Below, piece after piece: positions 44,926 through 55,979 of a stretch of 64,000 nucleotides of DNA. Position numbers and translations under genes: made by a program. Origin of the DNA: Takakia lepidozioides (lineage: Eukaryota > Streptophyta > Takakiopsida > Takakiales > Takakiaceae). Under the pieces are notes generated by a model. It saw nothing but the letters and a program-made list of their open reading frames with translations. It had not been told where the DNA came from and did no database searches. The stretch is from assembly GCA_030704615.1 (NCBI GenBank), contig CM060734.1, forward strand, positions 53,708,042 to 53,772,041, read 5' to 3'. Numbering within the stretch: position 1 is the first letter of the stretch; the number at the start of each line of letters is the position of its first letter.

Positions 44926-47588
44926 CATTGCTGACTGCAAAGAGAGACACAGATGTAGCTGAGTTATACAAAGTCTAAAGGTTGTACATCCAATGGCCTG
45001 CAACAGATAATTGAGAGCATCAGTTTGCAGGTTGGAATAGTGAAAGTATTTTTAGCCAAAATTGCTTCAGCTTATATTGGATGTCTGAACCATCCCACAT
45101 GGTCAGCTATACTTATAAAAAGCGCACATACTCCTGACATTTTTCTTCTGCAACTGTTGCAGGCAGGTTCAAGTGCCAGCGCAGGATTGCGTCTCTTGTT
45201 CACAAAATGTGTCAGCGTACACTTCAGTAATTAGTCGATAGTATGCAACCAAACTCATGAGTAAACTTCAGATTTCGCAAGTGTATCTAAAGCCAGGGTG
45301 TCCACTTCAGAGACATGTCTTAATGTAGTGGTTGTCTTTGTATTCATCTCACACATTTCTAGCATGCCAAGTACAGCATGGCACAGTTACACAGTATGGC
45401 AAGCCAGTTATCCAAGTCTGGTGCACACAAGGTTACTCACATAGGTGGGATTCACCTTCAGTAGCCAAAAATCCAATTGATCTAATTTTTGAATTGTGGC
45501 ATTCACTGATTCCTGGGATCTGTATGTGGTCCTTTGCTGGAAAACAGAGGCAAGGCAAGGCTCTCTCAGTAGTTGGTGGAGAGAAGAAGTGAGTAACTTG
45601 TTGCACTTGTATTCCTGGTCATGAGTTCTACAAGATGATCATCGTCAGATTGTGTGTCTGAATTTATGGAACAACAAGATGCACGACCTTTTGAGACTTT
45701 GAGCACTTGATTCTCTGTAAGAGGGCCGCACAATCCCTCTATCAACTATGGCTGATGACAAGCAGAGGTATTTTTGTTAGCTCTGGAGGGCCGCTCACTC
45801 TCCTAACCACCAATAATAATACCGAGGGGACCTGAAAGAACATCTCTGAAATGAGGAGACGGGATTCGGGTAGGGGTGTATTTGTGTACTTCGGTGTTGG
45901 CACGAGTAACACCGCGCTGCAGTCGAAACTCTTCTAAGTTTCTTCTAATGCATTGCTGTAGTTCTACCGTCTTGAAATAACCTCAATTGAGACTAGAACG
46001 GAGGATGCGGCACATCTGTGCAGCGCTTCTTCATGCCTATGAAACCCTAGGATACAGCAAGCGATTAGGTCACGACGATGTCATTGGATTGATGGTCACT
46101 CTGCGGTTACGATTGGATCACAAGAGTAGAGCTGAGGGTCAGGGGTGGAGAGGACCAACAGTCTGACATGGAAGGGCGTTCTCCCATAATGGAGTGCCCT
46201 CGTGACACCAGCGATGATGATGATTACTTCGAGGCATCGATTTTTGTTGATGAAAGGTGACGCAACATCCCCTTGCTTGCAGTCCATCGAATTCTATGTC
46301 CACTACCATAGTTGGCACTCTTCCAATCTATACTTTCAACAATGGGTGTGCGTTGTCTTGAGGACTCACAAATGAGTTGATCTTTCAGTACTGACTTAAG
46401 ATGCGTGGCTCTTTAACCCTTCTTAATTCGATACTCGGCTCTGATAGGGATGTAGAGAGTTCTTTGCAGTAAGCTGCGGTCAAGGTTTATTGCAACAATG
46501 CTGGCCACGTTTCAAGCTGTGGTTGTCACTGTTATAGCTCTAGAATTAGTGATATAGTAGTACGAAGCTCTGATCAGTAGATATTTCTGCGTCCCTTTTT
46601 CCAGCAAGAGGTCGTCACAAAAATGTTGTGCTCCTGCTGGATGTTTAGGCTTCCTGTCGAGGGCTTTCTGATGGACGCTAGGTAGGTGGAGTTGCAGTGG
46701 GTTCATGTTGTGTTCCCCTGTGGATATATAACATTCCTCTCTTTCTTTCTTTTTTCTCTCACGATATAAAGCAATGTTCCCCTATCCTCTAGGAGTGAGT
46801 AAAGGGTTCAGGGTTGAAGATTGAAGGTTTTAGGCGATTCTTGTGCTTTTCGTATTATTTGGTGGCTCCAAGGTTCAGGATAGAGTCTGTAATTTCTTCA
46901 TCTTCTTATGAGCACCTGTACCAATTTCTCCTAATATCTTCCCCAATTTCTGTTTTTTTTTTCTGGGGGGGAGTGTTCCCAAAGAAGTCAGCTTATTATA
47001 TATTTCCTTGCTGATGGAGCAAGAGTGACCCATGGTTCTTGGTGCAGTTACGTGACACGGGATTTTATTCTAGGCCCCCACATCATCAAAGTTCTTTGCC
47101 TCCAGTCGGCTTCCAGTAAGTATTTGATGCTGAAATTGTTCTTGTTATTTTGGCATGTTTGACTGAGGCTGCTATGCCCAGTAATTTAGAGTTCACCATG
47201 TGTACCTTCTTAGTGCTTTGAGGGCTGCAAACTTCTCCAGGAAGCTGCTAGCTTTATCATGGCAAAGTCTCCAAGACTTTGTCCTTACCAGCTTCCTGCA
47301 GTCATACATTTATAACTTCAGGTCATCCAAGAACCAACCAGGTACAGGCCTGTGTTGGTGACCTGGTTGATAACTAGAAAATATATACATGGAAGAAGCC
47401 AGATAGGAAAGATTTTGCTGAGATGATGGCTCTTCGAACTCAAACTCGTGCAAGATTATTAACCACCTCGCTATCCTTCCACTTATCAAAGGTTTGTTCA
47501 CTCAAAAGTAGGCTATCGTTGACTTGAATTCACCACCCGCTGTCTAGCCACAGTCACTTTACCTCTTTTCAATATGATTTTGCTGCAG
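44926..47588. other. Intergenic; no gene recognised
   Basis: About 2.6 kb with the 3' flank of the CBS/PB1 gene and the 5' flank of the methyltransferase gene. Short open stretches (45332-45592 plus, 46096-46287 minus, 46512-46706 minus) show no motifs. Some GATGATGA-type sequences (about 46212-46225, 46250-46256) resemble box C of snoRNAs, but I could not pair them with a convincing box D and terminal stem. Confidence 0.4.
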
Positions 47589-47672
47589 TTCCTGGAAAGA
47601 TAAGAAGCCTAAGCATCAATGTGTACAGTGAAGCGGCAACCTTGGCAATTGAATCGGGGTGATTAACTAAGA

Positions 47673-49639
47673 TTGCCTGTGGGGAGGGTAGCCGATTATG
47701 ATCTTACGGGGCAGCTGGTGTGGCCAGGGGCAGAGCTTCTAAATGACTACTTGGTGGCTCGTGCCCCACTTCTTGAAGGCCTCTCAGTCATTGAACTTGG
47801 CTCGGGTGTTGGTGAGTGTCTAGAGGCTCCCAGCTTTCTCCCCTTGGATGTCAGTAATTAGCACTAGCTGTCATGTTGAGGCCTCAGTCATTGAACTTGG
47901 CTCGGGTGTTGGTGAGTGTCTAGAGGCTCCCAGCTTTCCCCCCTTGGATGTCAGTAATTAGCACTAGCTGTCATGTTGAGGTTGTGCAATTATGTGATCC
48001 AATCACTTGACTAAGATTGACTCAGCATGATAGTTATTACATCCAACCAAAGGCACTGTGCGGGGTGGATGAGACAGGTCCCTGAGATTGGTTGGTGAAT
48101 TTCTGGGCGTTTGTTTTAGACTATGGGCACATGAAGTGTAACATACAGAAAGTTCTGGGAGTCAATCTTGTTGGGGGTGGTGATAGGCCTCACAGGGCTC
48201 CTATGCGCCCATTTCTGTCATCAAGTGGTCATGACAGATCACAATGCTACAGTGCTCAAGGCATGTCCTATTCCATTCCATGCTCTCAGTTGTTGTGTTA
48301 GAGCTCAGTCTTCATCTTCTGTTTCTGGATGTCTGCCCCCTGGTTCACTTTTGATGAACAACTTCCTCTGTGTTACTTGTAGACTCCTTGAATGCTGGAT
48401 TTGAACTGGGTGCAGGAATGTGTGTCAGCAGTGTGCTATTCGAGTGCAGTAGCACAGTGCTGTTTTAACCAGTAGACTTTCCCACACTTCCTTTGTCTTT
48501 TCATAGAGGTATATGTTCTGATGGATCAGAGGTTGAGAGAAACAAACCATGGTGGGGCATACAGGTCATGGAGAGGAACGTCAAATTGCAGAGGTCATTC
48601 GAGGGTGGCGCTTACACCAGCAGTAGGTTTTCTGCAACACCTATGTAGAGTACTCTATTTTTCCAAGCAGTGAAATTTCTGGCGACAACCTTCAGGGGTA
48701 CATTGGAACGATGAGTGTCCTTCCGTCGGCCTCTCATATGTTGTCCTCATCAAAATGTGCTGCAACCTGATCGGTTCATGCAGATGTGGATTGTGAGGAG
48801 CTGGAGTGGGGAAATGAAGGCCATATGGCACACATTCAGGACAGATACCCCCTCGGCTTTGATTTGATTCTGGGTGCTGATATCTATATCCTTCTACCAA
48901 GTCTTGCATTGTTACCCTGCTATCAAAATCTGTCATGAATGTCACTTTAGATGGCAGCAGCATGGCCGTGGCAAGCCATATATTGACTTGCCAAGCCAAG
49001 GACTAAATCGAGTGCTCATAGAAGGCACTGCAGGTGTTTTCACTGTTGTAGCTTATTTATGCACTCACTAGTGTTTCTTCAATTCAATCCAGGCTAATAT
49101 GTGAGGCTGCAAGTGAAGTTTTCATCCCCATAAATTTTGGAGCGAGTGACCCTTGACAGGCAGGTGGTGGTTACGTTACCAGCAAAACAGCATACCTTTA
49201 CTTTTCACCACAGTCAAGAATCTCATGACACACAAACCAGTGGGTACCTGTACTTTTGTGCTGGCCTACGTTTCACGTGCAAACAGGTCGGCCCCTTCAT
49301 TCATGATGCCTTCTCTCTTGCCCTCTGCATGGACGGCGTTTGACTACTTAGGAAAAAAGTGTGGTTGGATTTTCTTCCATATGTGAAAATCTGGCTTATT
49401 CTATCCAATTGCCTTTCTCCATCAGATTTTGTGGTCCTGTTAGTTCCACTTCTTGGTTTTTGTCTTTTTTTAACTATCCCTCTCTGCATGTGGATACAAT
49501 GTGCAGCAATGATGCAGTGTTGATGGCAGAAGCCAGGAAGCACAAAGTGGAAGTCATTGAAGTTCCTGGGACCAGAAAGCAAGTGGCAGGTGGTGCACAT
49601 GAGGGGGTCGTGTATGAAATATCCCTGAGGCCTGGGTAA
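47673..49639 (+). CDS. Lysine-methyltransferase-like (METTL21/Methyltransf_16) protein, N-terminus unresolved
   Basis: A seven-beta-strand SAM-dependent methyltransferase of the family that methylates lysines in proteins. Exons seen: up to 47811 (DYDLTGQLVWPGAELLNDYL, then motif I VIELGSGVG); 48187-48260 (LTGLLCAHFCHQVVMTDHN); 48565-48622 (VMERNVKLQRSFEGGAYTS); 48784 to about 48915 (DCEELEWGNEGHMAHIQD, then FDLILGADIYI); 49214-49286 (VKNLMTHKPVGTCTFVLAYV); 49507-49639 (NDAVLMAEARKHKVEVIEV, GVVYEISLRPG, TAA). Phases agree at the junctions tested. The intron after 48260 would use a GC donor (AAG|GCATGT). The piece joining ADIYI to VKNLM is not clear. A candidate upstream exon (47589-47660, RSLSINVYSEAATLAIESG) is one frame off, with too little space for a normal intron. 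A 100-bp tandem duplication covers motif I and the first donor. Confidence 0.75.
47783..47982. repeat. 100-bp perfect-period tandem duplication over methyltransferase motif I and splice donor
   Basis: CTCAGTCATTGAACTTGGCT starts at 47783 and again at 47883. The two 100-bp units are nearly identical (CTTTCTCCCC against CTTTCCCCCC is the visible difference). Each contains codons for VIELGSGVG and the donor GTTG|GTGAGTG. Confidence 0.9.
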
Positions 49640-50841
49640 CAAGTGAATGGAAGTTTTCAACATGCATTTTAAACATTCGAATTTTTTTGCACCAATGCCA
49701 ATCCCCCACATTACAACCACGAAGCTGTCTTGCTGTCAGAGGAGTGCCAAACTCTGCACTCTGGCAACCTGAAACTTTGCTTGTTGGGCTCAGCCCCTCT
49801 CGGAGACTAACCATTCAATTGTCCAGCCATCCATTGCAAAGCAGTTCAGCGGTATACACCTCAGTTCCCCAGAATGGAAAGCAAGAACTACTTTTTATGC
49901 AGAGTTGGGACTTTTTGCATAGACTTCGCCAGTGTGATGAAAAATCCGGTGGGAAAGTTGAGCAGCCATATCGGCTGAAGTCCCTGCACAGCATGCTGAT
50001 TACAAAACATGTTAAGTGTGTGTGATTGAAAGCACCCACCTACTGTTGGGAAGGCAAATGTAATGTGGAGCATGCTGTTTGAATGATACCTCAAATGCAG
50101 CTTCTCCCTCTCAATCCATTTGGATTCTCATTTGAAATCATTTGGATTTCCATAGGATCAAAGGAGAAGTGCTTATGTAACACCCAACCTACCAGCAGAA
50201 GCACCATTTGTATGCTAACCTCCATGCCTTTGGAGCTTCACCACTGACTAACCCCAACTAGTTATCCTAACCAATATTCAAACAACCTAATCCACATCAC
50301 ATGTACTACTGGCTGTTAGATCTTGATGACACGCATGTAGATATCTGCACGGTCTACTTTTCCAGATGGGATGGCTAGCATTTTGGCCCCACCAGTGCAA
50401 AAAGGAGAGAGGGATAGAGAAGGAGATGATGCCAACCGAAGTTAGTGTACATGAGAGCCTCTTAGGAATGAGAAAGATACTTTCCAATAATAAATTTGGA
50501 CTAGTGTGGCTTGGGCCGTTGAGCACATAATGTACCTATGTCACACCGTGTGAGAGTTTCCACGACCGGAGACATATCGTGCACTCTCACATGTTGGGCA
50601 TGTGTACGTTAGCCAATTCTCCACAAAATCAAACACGCCCATTTTCATATGCATAAATAAGATTGAAGTCTAACCAAGTTGATGTACAATGGTTTTTGCC
50701 TCATAGTGGGAGTTCGGCAAGGTATGGTCTTTGGGCAACACGGATTTCTTCAAAAAGACAGCTGGCGCTCGTCTACAATGTATTTGTACATTTGTGGAGG
50801 GTGCAAGCAAATAGTAGCATTAAAGTATCAGGTTAGTGATT
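49640..50841. other. Intergenic; no gene recognised
   Basis: 3' flank of the methyltransferase gene, then unrecognised sequence. From about 50800 the dispersed repeat family of the right-hand third begins. Confidence 0.4.
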
Positions 50842-52385
50842 GCGAGTGTATCCCACCCCTACTCAGCGAGGGGTTCCAGTGGTAAAAAAAACCCGGGCGG
50901 AGGCTTGTGGTTTGGAGGATCTTACAGTGACAAGCAAAACAAGACAAATGAGGTACTTGCTTAATATATGCACCTCTACTCATCGAGGGCTTTCTAGTGG
51001 TATTAAGAACCATGGCGGAGGCCTTGTGGTTTGGGAGATCTCAACATGACAAAACAAACTACATTGTTTAATATATTGACTAGTGTTGCCGTTGAGCACA
51101 TATTGTAATGTCGTTTTACCAAGTGATATACACGTATTTATATTTATGACCAGGTGTGCCAAAAGACAAATATAGGGCCAATATTCCAGAAAAACCCAAT
51201 TTGATATTTTTCACGAATTTTCAGTGGCAAAAAATACTTGAAATCCAATCAATATATCCTACACTAGGTCCAAAATTACAAAACCACCTCGATGTATCCC
51301 TACTCATCGAGTGTTTTCCAACAATATTAACCCCTAAAGGACGAGAGTTTTTTTGCGACTTTTTAGGACAACTTGACATGGCCCGACAAGAGTGGATGTA
51401 TATTGTTGCCAAAGTTCATCCATGTGGATGAACCATACAATGTTGTCAATAACTACATCATATAGGTGGTAAAAAATTATTAGGTCATTCCACCTTTGGA
51501 ATGAGCAGATTATAATGTGGGAGTGCCCCCCCTTTCTACGCTCATACAAAAACTCATGGAAAAACTTGGTTTGACCACCAATTTTCTCCATCTAGTTGTG
51601 GGGTCCCCTCCAACCAATTGCTGCCTACCATGTGCAGGATATTGTGTCCAAATTTCAGCATGTAATGACCTATTTTCATTAATACCCCTTTGTACGTAAC
51701 TGCTTAGGGATACCCATGGTAAAAAGAACAAGGCTTTTGCTTGGATGTAGCTAGCAGTGAAAATTTTGCATGGCAAGAAAAATTTCAATGGTGAGTAGAT
51801 GCCAGATAAGAATACAAAGAGAATGCACCAATTCATACGAAATTTCCAAGATTGGTTCAGGGGGATGTAGCATAGAATGAATTGTCCACATATCTTGGCC
51901 CCATGCTCTCATTGGTTCACGTCACATAGTCAACACACTCAAAACTTGAACACCACACAAAATATGCACTTTTCGCAAATGTTCAAAATTTTAGGGGGAT
52001 TTGGCGCATTTTTGGTGCATTCAATAGCTGACAGTGTAAGCTATAACTGTGTTTTGGGGCACATATCACGTTGGATGTGATTGTGGGTTCAAACCACCGT
52101 CTGGTGTGTCATGAAGGTGTCCACCTTTCAGCTGGAAGTAGCCTTTGTGGTGAAGAGACACCAGGCGTCTATGTTTTATTTTATTTTATTTTGCTTTGGG
52201 CCCACCTCCCAACTCCGTCTGATACCATCCTGACCATGTTACAACTAAGTGAAAAAACAATGAGACCCGAAATGGGTCGCATCGTCCTTTAGGGGTTAAG
52301 AACCTGGGCGGGATGGGAGATCTCAACGTGACAAACAAAACAAAACAAAACCAACAAACTACCTTGCTTGCTTGGTATCTTGATT
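50842..52385. repeat. Dispersed repeat family D (copies here and at 54900-55035, 55359-55485)
   Basis: Core pattern: CACCCCTACTCATCGAGGG, a CCA(G/A)(T/C)GGTA step, GGCGGAGGCCT(T)GTGGTTTGGGA, then GATCTCAA(C/T)(G/A)TGACAA and an (AAAAC)n run, often followed by ATATATTGACTAG. Copies: about 50842-50945, 50970-51092, 51291-51345 (partial), 52290-52385 (3' part), 54900-55035 and 55359-55485. No reading frame is shared. The adenine-rich end suggests a short retroposed element, but I see no promoter boxes inside the core. Confidence 0.65.
52060..52185 (+). mobile_element. tRNA-derived SINE (family A)
   Basis: GGTTCAAACC B box at 52086-52095, GTGTCCACCTTTC body, GAAGTAGCCTTTGTGG and GAAGAGACACCA, then a TTTTATTTTATTTTATTTT tail beginning about 52170. 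The 3' ACGCTTC motif of other copies is degenerate. It lies next to the repeat family D copies. Confidence 0.65.
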
Positions 52386-52639
52386 CCGCCATGGTGTTAG
52401 ATGAGAGTCATTATTGTGGATGATAAAATATTTGGATAAAACCCATTTTCCATCCATATGATAGAGGCATTATATATTTATGTTTATGTTATCAGAATAA
52501 GAATAAAAAGGAAATAGAATGTTTGGAGTAAGTTCATAATAGCACCTTATACCCCCTCATGCTTAACAAAAAGTTTAAGAACCAAGTGGACCTTGGTCAA
52601 AGCGACTAGTGCTTTTCCGACCATAACCGGGATAACGTG

Positions 52640-52930
52640 GGTGCCCAAAACTTGTCCCCACCTCTAGGAGTCCTCCCTTGCGTAGAATCGTACACCCGTC
52701 ATAGAACCCATGTGGAGTAGGACCCAAAACCACCCGATACCCCTATAAAAGATTTCCTTTACGGAGGATCCAACTTATTCCATTGACCCTGTACGTCCTA
52801 ACTCCTAACCTTCGGCATAACCCTACCCGAAGAATGCGGTGTTGTGTAACCCGGTTTGGACAAGGTCATCCAATCGCAACCTAGGGCATGTGGGACCTTT
52901 TTTGTAAAAAACCATTAACCGGGGAAAAAG
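52640..52930. repeat. Repeat E, inverted partner of 59560-59880
   Basis: CATGTGGAGTAGGACCCAAA, ACCACCCGATACCCCTATAA and CTTCGGCATAACCCTACCCG here are the reverse complements, with scattered differences, of GGTTTTGGGTCCTACTCCAC, GTATCTTTTAGGGTATAGGG and GGGTAGGGTTATGCCAAAGG at 59640-59740. The two copies point toward each other across 6.6 kb. No coding potential; probably pieces of one transposon family. Confidence 0.7.
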
Positions 52931-53685
52931 CCCTGAAAATAATATTAACAAGCGGCTACTCACCTATGGCTCCTCTTTGTGAATAGTGGAATGTACTTTC
53001 ATCCATAATAAACTTGGAAATTCATCCATTTATTTTTCATAAGTTGTTCAATAATAGAGTAGGCACATCAGGGAAGTACTTTTGAGAGGAGGTGACACCT
53101 AGGAAGGCACAATAGGTGATTAACGATTTTTGACACTGATGCCTACTCTCCTTTTTAGAATGAAGAGAAGCCAATAAAGCACGGAATACACATGGCGAAA
53201 TAACCAGGGCCATGGAAGGTGAAACACATGGGCATTGCATGGAACCGAACGAGGGAAACATAGAGAAAAATGAATGGAGCCTAACCAGAGGTACACAATA
53301 CAAGAAAGAAACACAAGAGCCCCAAAACGAAGGGCTCAACAGAGAACAAACGAGAGTAATCAAGGTATGCAAACTTGACTATCAATATATTGATAACAGA
53401 AACCGGTGTTCTTTTTTTTCAATTAATTAATTTAAAAATATATGTATTTGGCAATTAGGTGTCAGTTTTTAATATCTCTTTCATATTGATAACCAGATGT
53501 TTTTTTTTTTTTTTTTCACTATCTGCTAGTATATTTTCAGGGCCTCCGTTCACTTATTTAATTTTATTATTAAAAAAAACAAAAACAAAAACAGATGTTC
53601 CATATTGCTAAAGATCCGGATAGAGACCGAGATATATGGTGAAAAGACAACCGGTTATCAACAGTATGACAGTGCATGTGTGGCC
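52931..53685. other. No gene; homopolymer-rich sequence at 53405-53600
   Basis: Contains T and A runs (53501-53517; 53570-53592) and AT-rich blocks. Open stretches on both strands around 53037-53430 overlap and have no motif. Confidence 0.45.
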
Positions 53686-54235
53686 CCGGAGCTTTGGAAT
53701 TTGGTAAAGATGTCATTGTGACATCGGTAAAGTTGGAACCGTGCCTGCTGTGCATTGCTTTACATGTAATCCAAATGTAGGAGCATTGAAAAGGCAAAGG
53801 GGGGGTTTGGCGGGTTTGACAATATGCCTCAATGAAATGTGGTGTCTTGGAACACGAAAATGGTTATGTGTCGGTAGGTAGATCCTATGATTTAACTTAC
53901 ATATTACAAACATGTTTGGTTACTTTCAAGGAAACCTTCCGAAGAGTAAACCGGCGTGCGCACACATTCTAGAAAGCCAAAGGGATGACTTTGTAGCTCG
54001 TCGACCTACTACGATGCTACTATGGAGGTGTGCAGAGCGGGAGAGTGACTAGGCGGAAGAATAAGGCTGGGCTTTGGCTTTGGCATTGAAGTGGGTGAAG
54101 TATGCATCTAGGAGCCTCCAGAGGGGTTGAGGGGCACAATGGAGATACCATTATGACCCCGCTATGGAAAATTTTCGGGTGGATATGCGCATGAGGGCAC
54201 GGGATGGAGGCTTTGAAGACCCTAAAACTAGATTT
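53686..54235 (+). pseudogene. Distant, highly decayed PPR remnant
   Basis: GALEFGKDV (53688-53715) starts an L motif. After frame changes CRSIEKAKGGF and FDNMPQ, a stop, then NVVSWNTK (about 53775-53862) recall an S-P junction. GMEALKTL (about 54203-54225) recalls the P-motif end. Shows that the PPR family has spread at least 40 kb from the left cluster. Confidence 0.6.
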
Positions 54236-54489
54236 TCCTTAAGAGTATAAAAAATATAACAACTATAAATGAATCAGTCTAATAATGGAGTCATTCAATA
54301 ACTGGTGGCTATGTGCAAATATACATTTTTCCTCTTTGTACCTTGCGGACGTTTCTGTCCCCTGCAATATTTATAAATAGTTTAAGGGTGTCCACTCCTT
54401 TTCAAATAAAAAATAAAATAAAACTACAATAGCCGGAGCTATTGATAACCTGCAGTTTGAAATATTCTTGGTCATAACCAAAGGATACT

Positions 54490-55490
54490 AGGGTAGGATG
54501 TGCCGTTGGCCCAAGTGTGCACTGTCATCTAAGTCCAAGTGCAATCCCATATGTATCAAAGTGTGTCTCCTATGTCGAGCCCTATGTGTGAAGAATTGAA
54601 ATCTAAGACCAAGTGCAATTTCCTCTATATCCAAGTGTGTGTCCTATGTCGAGGCCCATCTAAGCCCCAGTGCAACCTTCTATTCATGGATCCAAGTACA
54701 TCTCCCATGTAGAGGCCCAAGTGTCCAATCTCATCTAAGTCTAATCATTTTCCACAAAGCCTACGACCAGATTTGAACCGGAGACCTTTTCCTTGATATC
54801 TCTCATGTCGAGGCTCCAACCATTGTCCAAGGAGAGCCCACTTTGCTACCGAATTTCCAGCGATCCAAAGTACTTGAAATTCCACATCTCCCAAGTCCAT
54901 GCACCCCTCCTCATCGAGGGCCAACGGTACCAAGCACTTAGGGTGGGGCCCCGCAGTTTGGGACATCTCAAATCTACAAAACAAACGTCTCGATTCATAT
55001 ATTGACTAGGGTAGCCTGTGCCGTTGGCCCAAGTGTCAAGTGTCATCTAAGCCCAAGTGCAATCTCCTATGTATGCAAGTGCATCTCCTATGTCGAGGCC
55101 CAAGTGCGACTAGGGTAGCCTCCCCTGTTGGCCCAACGGTCCAATGTCATCTAAGTCCAAATGCATTTTTTTTTCCACAGAGCCGATGACCAGATTTGAA
55201 CCAGAGACCTTTCCCTTGATATCTCTCCTCTCGAGGCTCCAACCATTGTCCCAGGAATTCCCACTTTGCTATTTTTCGGGAATTTCCAGCGACCCAAAGT
55301 ACTTGAAATTCCACATCTCCCACACCACAGGTCCAAAAATCATGAGACCGAGTCCGTGCACCCCTCCTCGTCGAGGGCTTTCCAACGGTACCAAGCACCA
55401 GGGCTAAGGCCTCGCAGTTGGGGACATCTCCAATCTACAAAACAAAACAAAACAAAACAAACGTCTCGATTCATATATTGATGAGAATTT
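54490..55490. repeat. Two tandem copies of a 480-510 bp segment carrying SINE heads and repeat D
   Basis: Copy 1 (about 54493-55005) and copy 2 (about 55013-55490) share, in order: GTGCCGTTGGCCCAAGTGT, CATCTAAG(T/C)CCAAGTGCAAT, a tRNA-like unit on the minus strand (A-box-like TGGACAATGGTTGG and B box GGTTCAAATC, at about 54760-54850 and 55165-55265, each with an A-rich 3' end), CAAAGTACTTGAAATTCCAC, and a repeat D core. This explains the mirrored open stretches on both strands here. Confidence 0.75.
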
Positions 55491-55734
55491 TGGAATTTGC
55501 TTAAGAACTTGAGTCGATAGGAGTGACATTTCTAAGGGAATTAATATCCATAATTGGCAGTTATAAAAATATATGATAACCACCCAATATTGGTGGTCAC
55601 CATACTGTAACTCAAGGTTGGATGACAAGGCAGCGGAGACCAAACATCCAGCAACATGGAGCTCAATTTTGTTTTATCTAATGTATAACAATTATTTTAA
55701 AAAAAAATCTCAAAGGCTCTGTAGCACATCGATC

Positions 55735-55895
55735 AACCAACATTTAGCCAAGTGCTAAGGGCATACTTCACTAATGGTTGTGGGTTCAAATCAAAAGTGT
55801 CCACCTTCCACCGGACGGCAATAGCCCTTCAGAATTAGGTGACACCATAATTTATGTTTGCTTTGGCAATGTGTTCACATTTTTTTTGTAGCACG
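55735..55895 (+). mobile_element. tRNA-derived SINE (family A)
   Basis: CATTTAGCCAAGTGCTAAGG A-box region, B box GGTTCAAATC (55788-55797), GTGTCCACCTTCC, GGCAATAGCCCTTCAG, CACCATAATTTATG and a T-rich tail (CATTTTTTTTGTAG). It is inserted just outside the Harbinger remnant. Confidence 0.75.
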
Positions 55896-55979
55896 TCGTT
55901 GCCCTACAGTGTGCCGAGTTTAGCCTTTTGGTATCTATCAGGAAATGAGGCTTTATGAGGATTTGCATCACAATCATCG

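Noticed and set aside
46140-46300. C/D-box snoRNA
   Set aside because: Box C-like GATGATGA sequences are present, but no box D (CTGA) with a terminal stem at the right distance was convincing.
47589-47660. First exon of the methyltransferase gene (RSLSINVYSEAATLAIESG)
   Set aside because: It is out of frame with the next exon, and the space available (about 12-30 bp, or up to 66 bp with poor sites) is too small for a normal intron. Left as a possibility only.
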